Below are positions 42,781 to 52,186 of a stretch of 64,000 bases of DNA, piece after piece. The notes beneath the pieces were generated by a model that saw only the letters and a list, made by a program, of their open reading frames with translations, searched no databases and was not told the DNA's origin. Source of the stretch: JASGMR01 sp963664675 (GTDB lineage Bacteria; Thermotogota; Thermotogae; Petrotogales; Kosmotogaceae); the NCBI GenBank assembly GCA_963664675.2, contig CAXXLB010000014.1, forward strand, positions 496,001 to 560,000, read 5' to 3'. Made by a program: the position numbers and the translations under genes. Numbering within the stretch: position 1 is the first letter of the stretch; every line of letters starts with the position of its first letter.

Positions 42781-43155
42781 ATGCCTACGATTAACCAGCT
42801 TATAAAAAATGGAAGAAAATTGATGAAGAAGAAATCAAATTCACCGGCTTTGGAGTCGAATCCTCAAAGAAGAGGAGTATGTGTCAGGGTTTCAACTATG
42901 ACACCGAAGAAACCAAATTCGGCTTTGAGAAAAATTGCCAGAGTGAGATTGGCAAATGGTACTGAAGTAACGGCCTACATTCCAGGCGAAGGTCATAATT
43001 TGCAGGAACACTCCGTGGTATTAGTTAGAGGTGGCAGAGTTAGAGATTTGCCCGGAGTGAGATATAAAATCATCAGAGGTGTTCTGGATTCTGAGGGAGT
43101 TTCTTCCAGAAGACAATCGAGAAGCAGATATGGTGCAAAGAGACCTAAGCAATAA
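42781..43155 (+). CDS. rpsL: Ribosomal protein S12
   Basis: 124 residues. The decoding-centre loops are intact: TPKKPNSALRKIARVRL, with the lysine where streptomycin resistance commonly arises, and HNLQEHSVVLVRGGRVRDLPGVRY. Wild-type residues at these positions suggest streptomycin sensitivity of the ribosome itself. First gene of the str operon, preceded by AAGGAGGG and a second AAGGA. Confidence 0.99.
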   Translation: MPTINQLIKNGRKLMKKKSNSPALESNPQRRGVCVRVSTMTPKKPNSALRKIARVRLANGTEVTAYIPGEGHNLQEHSVVLVRGGRVRDLPGVRYKIIRGVLDSEGVSSRRQSRSRYGAKRPKQ

Positions 43156-43171
43156 GGAGGAATGAGTCTAA

Positions 43172-43639
43172 ATGAGAAGAAGACAAGCTGTAAAAAAAGT
43201 AAAAGTGCCTGACCCAATTTATAATGATGTTACCGTTACAAAATTGATAAACGCTGTTATGTTAGATGGAAAAAAGACTAAGGCTGAGAAAATTGTATAT
43301 AAGGCTCTTGACAATCTATCTGAAAAAACAAATCAGCATCCTATGGAAGCTTTTAAGAAAGCCATGAATAATGTCAGGCCGTTGTTGGAAGTAAGACCAA
43401 GAAGAGTTGGTGGAGCCACTTATCAGATTCCTTTTGAAGTGGAAGAAAGAAGATCTGTACAATTAGCAATCAGATGGATTATGAAAGCATCGAGATCGAA
43501 AAAAGGCAGACCAATGGCAGAGAGATTGGCTTTAGAGTTGATTGACGCTTATAATGGTACCGGTGCTGCCGTTAAAAAGAGAGAAGATGTTCATAAAATG
43601 GCAGATGCTGGTAAAGCATACGCGCATTTTAGATGGTGA
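43172..43639 (+). CDS. rpsG: Ribosomal protein S7
   Basis: 155 residues, standard length. RRRQAVKKVKVPDPIYND, the NVRPLLEVRPRRVGGATYQIPFEV hairpin region and ending KMADAGKAYAHFRW are all canonical. It nucleates 30S head assembly on 16S rRNA. It lies 16 bp after rpsL and 19 bp before fusA. Confidence 0.99.
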   Translation: MRRRQAVKKVKVPDPIYNDVTVTKLINAVMLDGKKTKAEKIVYKALDNLSEKTNQHPMEAFKKAMNNVRPLLEVRPRRVGGATYQIPFEVEERRSVQLAIRWIMKASRSKKGRPMAERLALELIDAYNGTGAAVKKREDVHKMADAGKAYAHFRW

Positions 43640-43658
43640 TTTAGTTTAGGAGGAACTC

Positions 43659-45728
43659 TTGATAGTAAGGAACAAAATCCTTGACAAGATTAGAAATATA
43701 GGTATTATGGCGCATATAGATGCCGGAAAAACAACTACAACTGAAAGAATGCTTTTTTATACTGGAAAGAAGTATAAGATAGGTAGTGTTGATGAAGGAA
43801 CGGCAACTATGGATTGGATGGATCAGGAAAAAGAAAGAGGAATCACAATAACTTCAGCTGCCATAACGTGTCCATGGAAAGACACGAGAATAAATATAAT
43901 TGATACACCCGGGCACGTTGACTTTACTATAGAGGTTGAGAGGGCGCTCAGAGTATTGGATGGAGCTGTAGCTGTTTTTGATGCGCAAGCTGGAGTTGAA
44001 CCTCAATCAGAAACTGTTTGGAGACAGGCTGATAAGTACAAAGTTCCCAGAATAGCTTTCATGAACAAGATGGATAAGACCGGGGCCGATTTTAAAAACT
44101 CGATTCAAACGATGGTTGACAAATTGGCGGCCAATCCGGTTGCTGTTCAGTTACCCATAGGGAGTGAATCGGATTTTCGTGGTGTTATAGATTTGATGGA
44201 AATGAGATCTATCATATGGACGAATGACGAAGGTTCCGAATTTGAATATAGAGATATTCCGGAAAGTTTATTCGAAGAAGCAATGAATGTACGTGAAGAT
44301 TTAATAATGCATGCTGCAGAATACGATGAAGAATTGATGGAAGATTTTCTGGAAGGCAAAGAAATAGAATCTGAAAAACTTAAAAGTGCAATAAGAAAAG
44401 GAACTATAAATAATCAAATTGTGCCGGTTTTGTGCGGTACGGCTTTTAAAAACAAAGGTATTCAACCTTTATTGGATGCAATTGTTGATTTTTTGCCTTC
44501 ACCGGTTGATATGCCCCCGATAAAAGCAATAAATCTCAACTCGGGGGAGGAGATTGAAATTTTAACGAATCCCGAAGATGATTTTATCGCTATGGCTTTC
44601 AAAATAATGGTGGATCCGTTTGTAGGAAAATTGACATTTTTGCGTGTTTATTCAGGTTCCCTGAAGAAGGGTTCCTATGTATATAATTCCAATAAAGGCA
44701 AAAAGGAAAGGATATCGAGAATGTTGTTCATGCATGCGGATAAGAGGGAAGAAATCCAGGAGCTTTTCGCCGGAGATATTGCAGCAGTTATTGGATTGAA
44801 AAATACTATTACCGGTGAGACCTTAACCGGAAATGATTCTAATATTGTTTTAGAAAAAATAGAGTTCCCGGAACCGGTTATTTCACTGTCTTTAGAGCCT
44901 TCTTCGAAAGCTGATGTTTCCAAATTATCGAAGGCCCTGGAGGCTCTGGCGGAAGAAGACCCATCTTTAAGAACTTATATTGATAAAGAGACAGGCCAGA
45001 CGATTTTATCCGGGATGGGTGAATTACATTTAGAAGTAATAATTGAAAGAATAAAAAGGGAATTCTCAGTGAACTTGAGAGTTGGTCATCCACAGGTGGC
45101 TTATAAGGAAACTATAAAGAAAGAAGGAATTGGTGAGGGAAAATATATCAGACAGAGTGGTGGAAGAGGTCAATATGGACATGCAGTTTTAAAAGTTGAA
45201 CCTTTAGAAAATGAATCTGCTCACTTTATTTTTGAAGATAAAACAACGAATGGTGTAATTCCTAAAGAATTTATAGCTTCAATAGAGACTGGTGTTAAAG
45301 AATCTATGCAAGTTGGGCCATTGGGCGGTTTTTCTATGATTAGTATAAAAGCATCGGTTATCAATGGTTCATATCATGAGGTCGATTCTTCAGAGATTGC
45401 ATTCAGTATTGCCGGGGCACTGGCTTTTAAGGATGCTATTAAGAAGTGTGGTCCCGTTTTATTGGAACCGATTATGAAAGTTGAAATAACTACCCCTGAA
45501 GATTATATGGGAGATTTAATAGCGGATCTTAATTCTAGAAGAGCAAAGATTAATGGATTTGAAAACAAAGGTATTTTGAGAATAATTGATGCTCAGGTTC
45601 CTTTGTCAGAGCTTTTTGGTTATGCGACGGTTATCAGATCTTTATCGCAGGGAAGAGCAACACATATAATTCAATTTTCACATTATAATGAAGTACCGAA
45701 AAAAGTAACTGAAAAATTAGGATATTAA
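43659..45728 (+). CDS. fusA: Elongation factor G
   Basis: 689 residues from a TTG start, 7 nt after AGGAGGA. GTPase motifs: AHIDAGKTTTTERML (G1), RGITITSAA (G2), DTPGHVDF (G3), NKMDKTGAD (G4). It translocates mRNA and tRNAs on the ribosome. The catalytic histidine of DTPGH is present. TTG as start is unusual for such an abundant protein but fits the SD spacing and the conserved N-terminus. Confidence 0.98.
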   Translation: MIVRNKILDKIRNIGIMAHIDAGKTTTTERMLFYTGKKYKIGSVDEGTATMDWMDQEKERGITITSAAITCPWKDTRINIIDTPGHVDFTIEVERALRVLDGAVAVFDAQAGVEPQSETVWRQADKYKVPRIAFMNKMDKTGADFKNSIQTMVDKLAANPVAVQLPIGSESDFRGVIDLMEMRSIIWTNDEGSEFEYRDIPESLFEEAMNVREDLIMHAAEYDEELMEDFLEGKEIESEKLKSAIRKGTINNQIVPVLCGTAFKNKGIQPLLDAIVDFLPSPVDMPPIKAINLNSGEEIEILTNPEDDFIAMAFKIMVDPFVGKLTFLRVYSGSLKKGSYVYNSNKGKKERISRMLFMHADKREEIQELFAGDIAAVIGLKNTITGETLTGNDSNIVLEKIEFPEPVISLSLEPSSKADVSKLSKALEALAEEDPSLRTYIDKETGQTILSGMGELHLEVIIERIKREFSVNLRVGHPQVAYKETIKKEGIGEGKYIRQSGGRGQYGHAVLKVEPLENESAHFIFEDKTTNGVIPKEFIASIETGVKESMQVGPLGGFSMISIKASVINGSYHEVDSSEIAFSIAGALAFKDAIKKCGPVLLEPIMKVEITTPEDYMGDLIADLNSRRAKINGFENKGILRIIDAQVPLSELFGYATVIRSLSQGRATHIIQFSHYNEVPKKVTEKLGY

Positions 45729-45764
45729 TAGAATATCATTAGTATGTATTAAGGAGGGACAAAA

Positions 45765-46964
45765 ATGGCAAAAGAAAAGTTTGAAAGGACAAAACCACAT
45801 CTTAATATTGGAACAATCGGTCATATTGACCACGGTAAGACAACATTGACTGCAGCAATCACGAAGTGTTTATCTTTTAAAGGTGAAGCAGATTTCACAC
45901 CTTTTGACAGTATCGATAAGGCGCCTGAAGAAAAGGAAAGAGGAATAACAATTAATGTTACTCACGTAGAATACGAAACTAAAGCAAGACATTATGCGCA
46001 TATTGATTGTCCAGGTCACGCTGACTATATAAAAAATATGATTACCGGTGCGGCTCAGATGGATGGAGCGATTTTGGTTGTAGCGGCAACTGATGGTGTT
46101 ATGCCACAAACAAGAGAACACGTTCTTTTGGCAGGACAGGTTGAAGTTCCCGCGTTAGTTGTTTATTTAAATAAAACGGATATGGTTGATGACGAAGAAT
46201 TGGTTGAACTGGTTGAAGAAGAAGTAAGAGATTTATTAAATAGCTATAATTTTCCAGGAGACGATATACCTATAATAAAGGGATCTGCTTTAAAGGCATT
46301 AGAAGCTGAATCAGCTGACGATCCATGGACAGCTTCGATTTATGATTTGATGGATGCTGTAGATTCATATTTTCCTGAACCGAAGAGAGAGACAGACAAA
46401 CCGTTTTTTATGCCTATTGAAGATGTATTTTCTATAACAGGTAGAGGAACTGTTGTTACAGGAAGAATCGAAAGAGGAATGGTAAAAGTTGGAGAAGAAG
46501 TTCAGATCGTTGGACTTTCATATGAAGTCGGAAAAACAGTTGTTACGGGCGTGGAAATGTTCAGGAAGCTTCTCGATGAAGGAAGAGCCGGGGATAACGT
46601 TGGCTGTTTGTTAAGAGGTATCGGTAAGAATGATGTCAAAAGAGGACAGGTATTGGCAAAGCCTAATACAATCACACCTCATAAAAAATTCAAGGCTAAC
46701 GTTTACGTTTTAAAGAAAGAAGAAGGTGGAAGACATACACCTTTCACGAAGGGATATAGGCCTCAGTTTTTTATAAAAGTTGCGGACGTTACAGGTGAAA
46801 TTATTGATTTACCAGAGGGTGTAGAAATGGTTATTCCTGGTGATAACGTTGTTATGACATTAGAAACAATATATCCAGTAGCTATAGAAAAAGGTATGAG
46901 ATTTGCTGTTCGTGAAGGTGGAAGAACAGTGGGAGCTGGAGTAGTCAGCGAAATTATTGAATAA
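45765..46964 (+). CDS. tuf: Elongation factor Tu
   Basis: 399 residues. GHIDHGKTTLTAAIT (G1), RGITINVTHVEYET (G2), DCPGHADYIKNMITGAAQMDGAILVV (G3), NKTDMVDDEEL (G4, NKxD) and GSALKALE (G5). It delivers aminoacyl-tRNA to the ribosome. The C-terminal GRTVGAGVVSEIIE is canonical. It is the only tuf gene visible, and it is followed by a hairpin before rpsJ. Confidence 0.99.
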   Translation: MAKEKFERTKPHLNIGTIGHIDHGKTTLTAAITKCLSFKGEADFTPFDSIDKAPEEKERGITINVTHVEYETKARHYAHIDCPGHADYIKNMITGAAQMDGAILVVAATDGVMPQTREHVLLAGQVEVPALVVYLNKTDMVDDEELVELVEEEVRDLLNSYNFPGDDIPIIKGSALKALEAESADDPWTASIYDLMDAVDSYFPEPKRETDKPFFMPIEDVFSITGRGTVVTGRIERGMVKVGEEVQIVGLSYEVGKTVVTGVEMFRKLLDEGRAGDNVGCLLRGIGKNDVKRGQVLAKPNTITPHKKFKANVYVLKKEEGGRHTPFTKGYRPQFFIKVADVTGEIIDLPEGVEMVIPGDNVVMTLETIYPVAIEKGMRFAVREGGRTVGAGVVSEIIE

Positions 46965-46980
46965 TTATAAGTTTCTACTT

Positions 46981-47010
46981 AGGGAGAGACAGAATCTCTC
47001 CCTTTAGTTT
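46981..47010 (+). terminator. Terminator/attenuator between tuf and rpsJ
   Basis: AGGGAGAGA (46981-46989), 5-nt loop, TCTCTCCCT (46995-47003), then a T-rich but interrupted tract (TTAGTTT). The imperfect T-run suggests partial termination, separating str from S10 expression levels. Confidence 0.75.
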
Positions 47011-47026
47011 GAAGGAGGTTATAAAG

Positions 47027-47335
47027 ATGGCCAAACAAAAAATTAGGATAAGGTTAAAAGCTTACGATCATAAATTGCTTGATCTATCTGCAAAAAAGAT
47101 CGTAGAAGCGGTTAAATTAACAAAAGCTCAAGTATCTGGCCCTGTTCCTCTACCCACAGAGAGAACTCTATATACTGTTTTAACAGCTCCGCATAAATAT
47201 AAAGACGCAAGGGAACAATTTGAAAAGTTGGTTCATAAGAGATTGATTGAAATTTTGGATGCGACTCCAAAGACGATAGATTCTTTGATGAAAATTGACC
47301 TCCCTGCAGGCGTTGATGTAGAGATAAAACTTTAA
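47027..47335 (+). CDS. rpsJ: Ribosomal protein S10
   Basis: 102 residues from MAKQKIRIRLKAYDHK, the family start, 7 nt after GAAGGAGGT; an ATG 18 nt upstream lies before this SD and is not used. GPVPLPTERTLYTVL and THKRLIEI-like VHKRLIEILDATPKTIDSLMKIDLP are canonical. Binds the 30S head and acts as NusE in antitermination. First gene of the S10 operon. Confidence 0.98.
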   Translation: MAKQKIRIRLKAYDHKLLDLSAKKIVEAVKLTKAQVSGPVPLPTERTLYTVLTAPHKYKDAREQFEKLVHKRLIEILDATPKTIDSLMKIDLPAGVDVEIKL

Positions 47336-47355
47336 TAGATCTTCGGAGGTGAAAA

Positions 47356-47998
47356 ATGAAAGGGATCATTGGAAGAAAATTAGGAATGACAACAATTTAT
47401 AAAGATGGAAAAGCCTTCGGAGTTACGGTTATAAAAGCTGGACCGTGCGTTGTTTCTCAGAAAAAACTGGAAAAAAACGATGAATATAATGCAATTCAGA
47501 TTGCTTTTGAGGAATTAACCGAACAGAGGGCAAAAAAGATATTAAAAAAAACCTTTACTAAAAAAGTATGAAAGTGCTGGTATAAAACCTCACAGAATAA
47601 TTAAAGAGATCAGAACTGAAGATGTCGATAAATATAATGTTGGTGATGTTCTTAAGGTTGATATTTTTAGTGAGGGTGAAAAAGTTGATGTAGTGGGAAC
47701 ATCTAAAGGTAGAGGATTTTCCGGTGCGATGAAGAGATGGAATTTTAGTGGCGGTGAAGCTTCACACGGTGCAAAATTTCATAGAGAATTAGGTTCTATT
47801 GGAAATTCTTCGCAGCCTTCAAAAATATGGAAGGGGAAAAAGATGCCTGGACAGTATGGTAATAAAAGAAAAACTGTTCAGAATTTGCAGGTTTTAAAAG
47901 TTGACGCAGAAAAAAATATCATAGCAGTATATGGTGGAGTCCCAGGAGCGAGGGGTTCATTGCTTCTAGTCAGAAGTCAAAAGAAACTCCGAAAATAG
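47356..47998 (+). CDS. rplC: Ribosomal protein L3 (frame broken by one inserted A)
   Basis: The first frame (47356-47571) reads MKGIIGRKLGMTTIYKDGKA and stops at 47571. The rest of L3 continues in the +1 frame to 47998, including the SKGRGFSGAMKRWNFSGG and GAKFHRELGSIGNSS segments with the peptidyl-transferase-facing loop. Reading a run of eight A (47544-47551) as seven restores an uninterrupted ~213-residue L3. Since L3 is essential and single-copy, a sequencing error is the likely cause. Confidence 0.93.
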
Positions 47999-48017
47999 AG
48001 CAAGGAGGTAAACGACT

Positions 48018-48699
48018 ATGCTTCAAGTCGAGGTAAAAAATATTCAAGGAAAAGTTGTTTCGAACATTGATTTGAATGAGTCGATATTTGGTATCGACCC
48101 TAATTATGATCTGATTCACAGGTATGTAGTAATGCAGATGAACTCAAAAAGACAGGGATCTGCATCGACGAAAACAAGAGCGGAAGTAAGTGGTGGTGGT
48201 AGAAAACCTTGGAGACAAAAAGGAACGGGAAGAGCAAGGTTTGGATCATCCAGGAATGGTTTGTGGAGACATGGTGGCGTAATTCATGGGCCAAAGCCTA
48301 AAGAATGGGCTACAAAACTCAATAAAAAAATGAAAGTCAAAGCTTTATTGTCTGCTATCAGTTTAAGAGTTAAGGAAGGAAACCTGGTTGTTTTAGATGA
48401 TATTTCTTTTGAGAATCCCAGAACAAAAGAGATGAAAAAGGTTTTAGATAACCTTGGACTTGAAAACAAAAAAATGTCTTTTTGTTTTACCGTTTAAAAA
48501 CGATAAGTATGATACTGTAAAATTGTCGGGGAAAAATCTTCCGAATGTTAAGATAATAATTGCTGATAATCCAGGAAACGAAAAGAATGGAAATAAAATA
48601 AATATTGATGGTTTGAATGTTTATGATCTCATTAACAATGAGATTGTCGTTTTCACCTCCGATATGGTGAAAAAAGTTGAGGAGGTATTTAACAAATGA
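48018..48699 (+). CDS. rplD: Ribosomal protein L4 (frame broken by one inserted A)
   Basis: The first frame to 48497 contains KTRAEVSGGGRKPWRQKGTGRAR, the exit-tunnel loop of L4, and PRTKEMKKVLDNLGLENKK. Reading the seven A at 48468-48474 as six continues the protein as CLFVLPFKNDKYDTVKLSG to 48699, giving about 226 residues. L4 is essential, so this is probably a base-calling error. The end overlaps rplW by 4 nt. Confidence 0.93.
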
Positions 48700-48995
48700 G
48701 TGTTAAACTGGATATCCATGATGTTTTAATTAAGCCTTTAGTTACTGAAAAAACTTATTTGATTGCCGAAGAAAACAAATATTCATTTGAAGTCCACAGA
48801 TATGCAGATAAAAGTGCTATAAAAAAGGCAGTGGAAGAGATTTTCAGTGTGAAAGTAAAAAAGGTAAATGTGATGAATTATAAAGGCAAGCCAAAAAAAA
48901 GAGGAGTTTTTGTCGGGAAGAGTAGAAGTTGGAGAAAGGCCATAGTATCTTTAGAAGAGGGATACAGAATTAAAGAACTCGAAGGCCAGCAATAG
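48696..48995 (+). CDS. rplW: Ribosomal protein L23
   Basis: 99 residues. DVLIKPLVTEKTYLIAEENKYSFEV and VKVKKVNVMNYKGKPKKRG are the family pattern. It lies at the polypeptide exit tunnel and docks trigger factor and SRP. ATG overlaps the L4 stop (ATGA), with GAGGAGG upstream. Confidence 0.97.
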   Translation: MSVKLDIHDVLIKPLVTEKTYLIAEENKYSFEVHRYADKSAIKKAVEEIFSVKVKKVNVMNYKGKPKKRGVFVGKSRSWRKAIVSLEEGYRIKELEGQQ

Positions 48996-49011
48996 GTGAG
49001 GTGTTGATGAC

Positions 49012-49836
49012 ATGAGTCTTAAGAAATTTAACCCAGTTACTCCAAGTAGAAGATTTATGGTTGTTCCGGATTTTTCGGAAGTTACATCAAAAAAACCTGA
49101 AAAATCTTTAATACGGCCTCTGAAAAGGAAAGGCGGTAGAAACCATAACGGTAGAATCACCGTAAGGCACAGAGGCGGGGGAACAAAGAAATTTTATAGA
49201 ATAATTGATTTTAAAAGAGAAAAATATGGAATACCCGCTAAGGTTGCATCTGTTGAATATGACCCTAATAGAACGGCAAGGATAGCTTTGCTTATCTATG
49301 CGGATGGGGAAAAAAGATATATATTGGCTCCAAAGGGATTAACAATTGGACAGCAGATAATGAATGGGCCTGATGCAGAAATATCGGTCGGGAATTCTTT
49401 GCCGATGGAAAATATTCCTGTTGGTTCGATCATTCATAATGTTGAGTTAATTCCCGGCAAGGGGGGGCAAATTGCAAGGTCGGCGGGTACATACGCGCAA
49501 TTGATGGCTAAAGAAGGTAGATATGCATTGTTGAGAATGCCTTCAGGAGAATTAAGAAAAGTTGTTGTTAAGTCGATGGCAACTATAGGAATGGTAGGAA
49601 ATGAAGATCATTCCAATGAAGTTCAAGGTAAGGCTGGAAGAAAAAGATGGAAAGGTATAAAACCTTCTGTTAGAGGAATGGTTATGAATAGAGTAGATCA
49701 TCCAATGGGAGGCGGAGAAGGAAGATCAAAGGGACACTTGCCCCAGAGTCCATGGGGACAGCCTGCGAGAGGATTTAAAACGAGAAACAAAAAGAAAGCT
49801 TCGAATAGATTAATAGTAAAGAGAAGCAAAGCGTAG
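49012..49836 (+). CDS. rplB: Ribosomal protein L2
   Basis: 274 residues, standard length and no frame break. KKFNPVTPSRRFMVV, GRNHNGRITVRHRGGG and the C-terminal RGMVMNRVDHPMGGGEGRS with the histidine implicated in peptidyl-transferase activity are all present. A 23S rRNA-binding core protein of the 50S subunit. Confidence 0.99.
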   Translation: MSLKKFNPVTPSRRFMVVPDFSEVTSKKPEKSLIRPLKRKGGRNHNGRITVRHRGGGTKKFYRIIDFKREKYGIPAKVASVEYDPNRTARIALLIYADGEKRYILAPKGLTIGQQIMNGPDAEISVGNSLPMENIPVGSIIHNVELIPGKGGQIARSAGTYAQLMAKEGRYALLRMPSGELRKVVVKSMATIGMVGNEDHSNEVQGKAGRKRWKGIKPSVRGMVMNRVDHPMGGGEGRSKGHLPQSPWGQPARGFKTRNKKKASNRLIVKRSKA

Positions 49837-49854
49837 AGGAGGGTGTGGTAAATA

Positions 49855-50133
49855 ATGGCAAGATCTAAAAAGAAGGGACCTTTTGTGCACCCCAAATTAT
49901 TGAAAAGAGTAAAAGATATGAATGCTAAAGGAGAAAAGAAACCTTTAAAAACATGGAGTAGAGCTTCGATGATTACACCAGAGATGATAGGGCATACAAT
50001 AGCCGTCTACAATGGTATGAAACATATTCCTGTTTATATTTCTGAGAATATGATAGGTCATAAGCTGGGTGAATTTTCTCCTACCAGAAGATTTGGTGGT
50101 CATGCGGATAGCAAAGCCAAAAAAGGAAATTAA
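49855..50133 (+). CDS. rpsS: Ribosomal protein S19
   Basis: 92 residues. MARSKKKGPFVHPKLLKRV, KTWSRASMITPEMIGHTIAVYNG and HKLGEFSPTRRFGGHA match S19, which sits in the 30S head near the A site. Start follows GAGGAGGGTG. Confidence 0.99.
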   Translation: MARSKKKGPFVHPKLLKRVKDMNAKGEKKPLKTWSRASMITPEMIGHTIAVYNGMKHIPVYISENMIGHKLGEFSPTRRFGGHADSKAKKGN

Positions 50134-50146
50134 GGAGCGGATGCTA

Positions 50147-50590
50147 ATGCCAGAAGACAAAAGAAATAAGAGATCTTTATTTCATAAAGAAAGAAAAGAA
50201 CGTGAAGCAGCAACTCCAACAACTGAAGCAAGAGCGATTGCGAAATATATAAGAATTTCACCTAGAAAGGCCAGATCTGTTGCCAATGCTATTAGAAACC
50301 AGCAAGTTAGTGAAGCTTTGAAAATTTTGGAATTCAGCCCAAAGAAGTCATCCAGGATTTTTCAAAAGGTTCTTAATTCAGCTATAGCTAACGCAGAAAA
50401 TAATTTTAATCTGGATGTTGATGCTCTGTTTGTCAAGGAAGCATATGTAAATGATGGGCCAAGGATGAAAAGATTGTGGCCAAGAGGCAGAGGTAGAGCT
50501 GATATTCAACAGAAAAGATTCAGTCATATAACTGTAGTTGTTGCAACGAATCAGGTTGTAGAAGAAACTGAAAAAGATCTTCAAGAGTGA
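50147..50590 (+). CDS. rplV: Ribosomal protein L22
   Basis: 147 residues from ATG 50147, 9 nt after AAGGAG; the ATG at 50141 is too close. A charged ~25-residue N-terminal extension (PEDKRNKRSLFHKERKERE) precedes the L22 core ARAIAKYIRISPRKARSVANAIR. NDGPRMKRLWPRGRGRAD is the tunnel loop, where macrolide-resistance changes arise in other species. Such extensions are known in Thermotogota L22. Confidence 0.96.
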   Translation: MPEDKRNKRSLFHKERKEREAATPTTEARAIAKYIRISPRKARSVANAIRNQQVSEALKILEFSPKKSSRIFQKVLNSAIANAENNFNLDVDALFVKEAYVNDGPRMKRLWPRGRGRADIQQKRFSHITVVVATNQVVEETEKDLQE

Positions 50591-50600
50591 GGTGGAATGA

Positions 50601-51224
50601 ATGGGTCAAAAAGTACATCCTTATGGTTTCAGAATAGGAGTTAGTAAGGATTGGAAAGCAAAATGGATAAATGAAAAAAATTATAAAGAATATTTGCTTG
50701 AAGACATTAAATTAAGAGACTTTATAAAAAAAGATTATTTTTCTTCAGGAATTTCGGATATTTTCATAGAAAGACCCGAGTCTGGAAAAATTGTAATAAC
50801 TATTAAATGTGCGAGACCGGGAGTCATTATCGGGAAAAAAGGATCTGAAGTAAATAAACTTAGAAGTAGGCTTGAAAAGCTCATATCGCGACAATTCAGA
50901 TTAAATATCGAAGAAGTTAAAACACCTGAGACCGATGCGATTCTGGTGGCTGAAGATATTGCTTCAAGAATCGAGAAAAGAACTTCCTATAAAAGAGCGA
51001 TGAAGAGAGCTATTTTTACTGCTTTGAAAAAGGGAGCAAAGGGAATAAAAATAATGGTTTCTGGAAGGTTAAATGGAGCTGAAATTGCGAGAAGAGAATG
51101 GTATCTAGAAGGCAGATTACCGTTACAGACTATGAAATCTGATATTGACTATGGCTATACAACAGCTTTTACTAAGATGGGAATAATTGGAATTAAAGTC
51201 TGGATCTATAAAGGCGATGTTTAG
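50601..51224 (+). CDS. rpsC: Ribosomal protein S3
   Basis: 207 residues. MGQKVHPYGFRIGVSKDWKAKW opens the protein; the KH domain GxxG is VIIGKKGSEV. The C-terminal GRLNGAEIARREWYLEGRLPLQTMKSDIDYG is canonical. It forms part of the mRNA entry channel. Confidence 0.99.
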   Translation: MGQKVHPYGFRIGVSKDWKAKWINEKNYKEYLLEDIKLRDFIKKDYFSSGISDIFIERPESGKIVITIKCARPGVIIGKKGSEVNKLRSRLEKLISRQFRLNIEEVKTPETDAILVAEDIASRIEKRTSYKRAMKRAIFTALKKGAKGIKIMVSGRLNGAEIARREWYLEGRLPLQTMKSDIDYGYTTAFTKMGIIGIKVWIYKGDV

Positions 51225-51250
51225 TTTCGGCTGCTGGAGGAGGTAGAAAA

Positions 51251-51676
51251 ATGTTGATGCCAAAGAGAGTTAAATATAGAAAGCTTCAAAGGGGAAAAAA
51301 TAGAGGTATGGCTAAAGGAGGAACTTTGGTTCATTTTGGCGAATGGGGATTAAAGGCTCTTGAAGCCAGGTGGATTACTGCACAACAAATCGAAGCGTGT
51401 CGTTTAGCCGTAACAAGGACAGTAAAGAGAAATGGTAAATTGTGGATAAGAATTTTTCCTGATAAATCTATTACTTCTAAAGGTATAGGAGTAAGAGGAG
51501 GAAAGGGAAAAGGTGATGTAGAAGGTTGGGTAGCAGTAGTAAAACCGGGAAGAATTATGTTTGAAATAGGAGGAGTAAGCGAAGATCTAGCTAAGCAAGC
51601 ATTGAAAAAAGCTGCAGACAAACTCCCGATCAGAACTAAGATTGTTAGGAAATATAATATAGGAGGTGAGCTCTAA
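51251..51676 (+). CDS. rplP: Ribosomal protein L16
   Basis: 141 residues. MLMPKRVKYRKLQRGKNRGMAKGG, then EARWITAQQIEACRLAVTR and VRGGKGKGDVEGWVAVVKPGR. It sits near the 50S A-site tRNA elbow. Its final A overlaps the rpmC start. Confidence 0.98.
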   Translation: MLMPKRVKYRKLQRGKNRGMAKGGTLVHFGEWGLKALEARWITAQQIEACRLAVTRTVKRNGKLWIRIFPDKSITSKGIGVRGGKGKGDVEGWVAVVKPGRIMFEIGGVSEDLAKQALKKAADKLPIRTKIVRKYNIGGEL

Positions 51677-51876
51677 TGAAAGCTTCTGAAATACAAAAAC
51701 TTTCTGATCAAGAGCTTAGCCAAAAACACGAAGAATTGAAGAGAAAGTTAATGGATTTAAGGTTTCAACTTGCAATGAATAAATTAACTAATTATTCTCA
51801 AATTTCCAGTGTTAAAAAAGATATAGCAAGAGTCAAAACTATAATCAGAGCTAGAGAACTAGGATTAAGGAGATGA
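51676..51876 (+). CDS. rpmC: Ribosomal protein L29
   Basis: 66 residues, helical hairpin: MKASEIQKLSDQELSQKHEELKRKLMDLRFQLA, ending ARVKTIIRARELG. It lies at the tunnel exit beside L23. It overlaps rplP by one base, with GGAGGTGAG upstream. Confidence 0.98.
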   Translation: MKASEIQKLSDQELSQKHEELKRKLMDLRFQLAMNKLTNYSQISSVKKDIARVKTIIRARELGLRR

Positions 51877-51883
51877 TTGCATT

Positions 51884-52186
51884 ATGCCTAAGAAGAAATT
51901 GATTGGTACTGTAACAAGTACTAAAATGAAGGATACAGTAACAGTTCAAATAATGATGACAAAAAAAGATCCTTTATATGGAAAATTTATTAAAAAATCT
52001 AAAAAATTTCATGCTCATGATGAAGGTAATCTCTGTAATCTGGGGGATAAAGTTGAAATTGAAGAATGTCCTCCGATAAGTAAAACCAAGAAATATAAAG
52101 TTATCAATATTGTTAAGAAAAGTGTTATTTCTGAAAAAAATATAGAGACTCCCGAGAGCGTTGAAAACCCCGGAGGTGAATCATAA
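51884..52186 (+). CDS. rpsQ: Ribosomal protein S17
   Basis: 100 residues. LIGTVTSTKMKDTVTVQI and HAHDEGNLCNLGDKVEIEECPPISKTKKYKV match S17. A C-terminal tail (KSVISEKNIETPESVENPG) adds about 15 residues beyond the usual end. It shares one base with rplN. Confidence 0.97.
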   Translation: MPKKKLIGTVTSTKMKDTVTVQIMMTKKDPLYGKFIKKSKKFHAHDEGNLCNLGDKVEIEECPPISKTKKYKVINIVKKSVISEKNIETPESVENPGGES

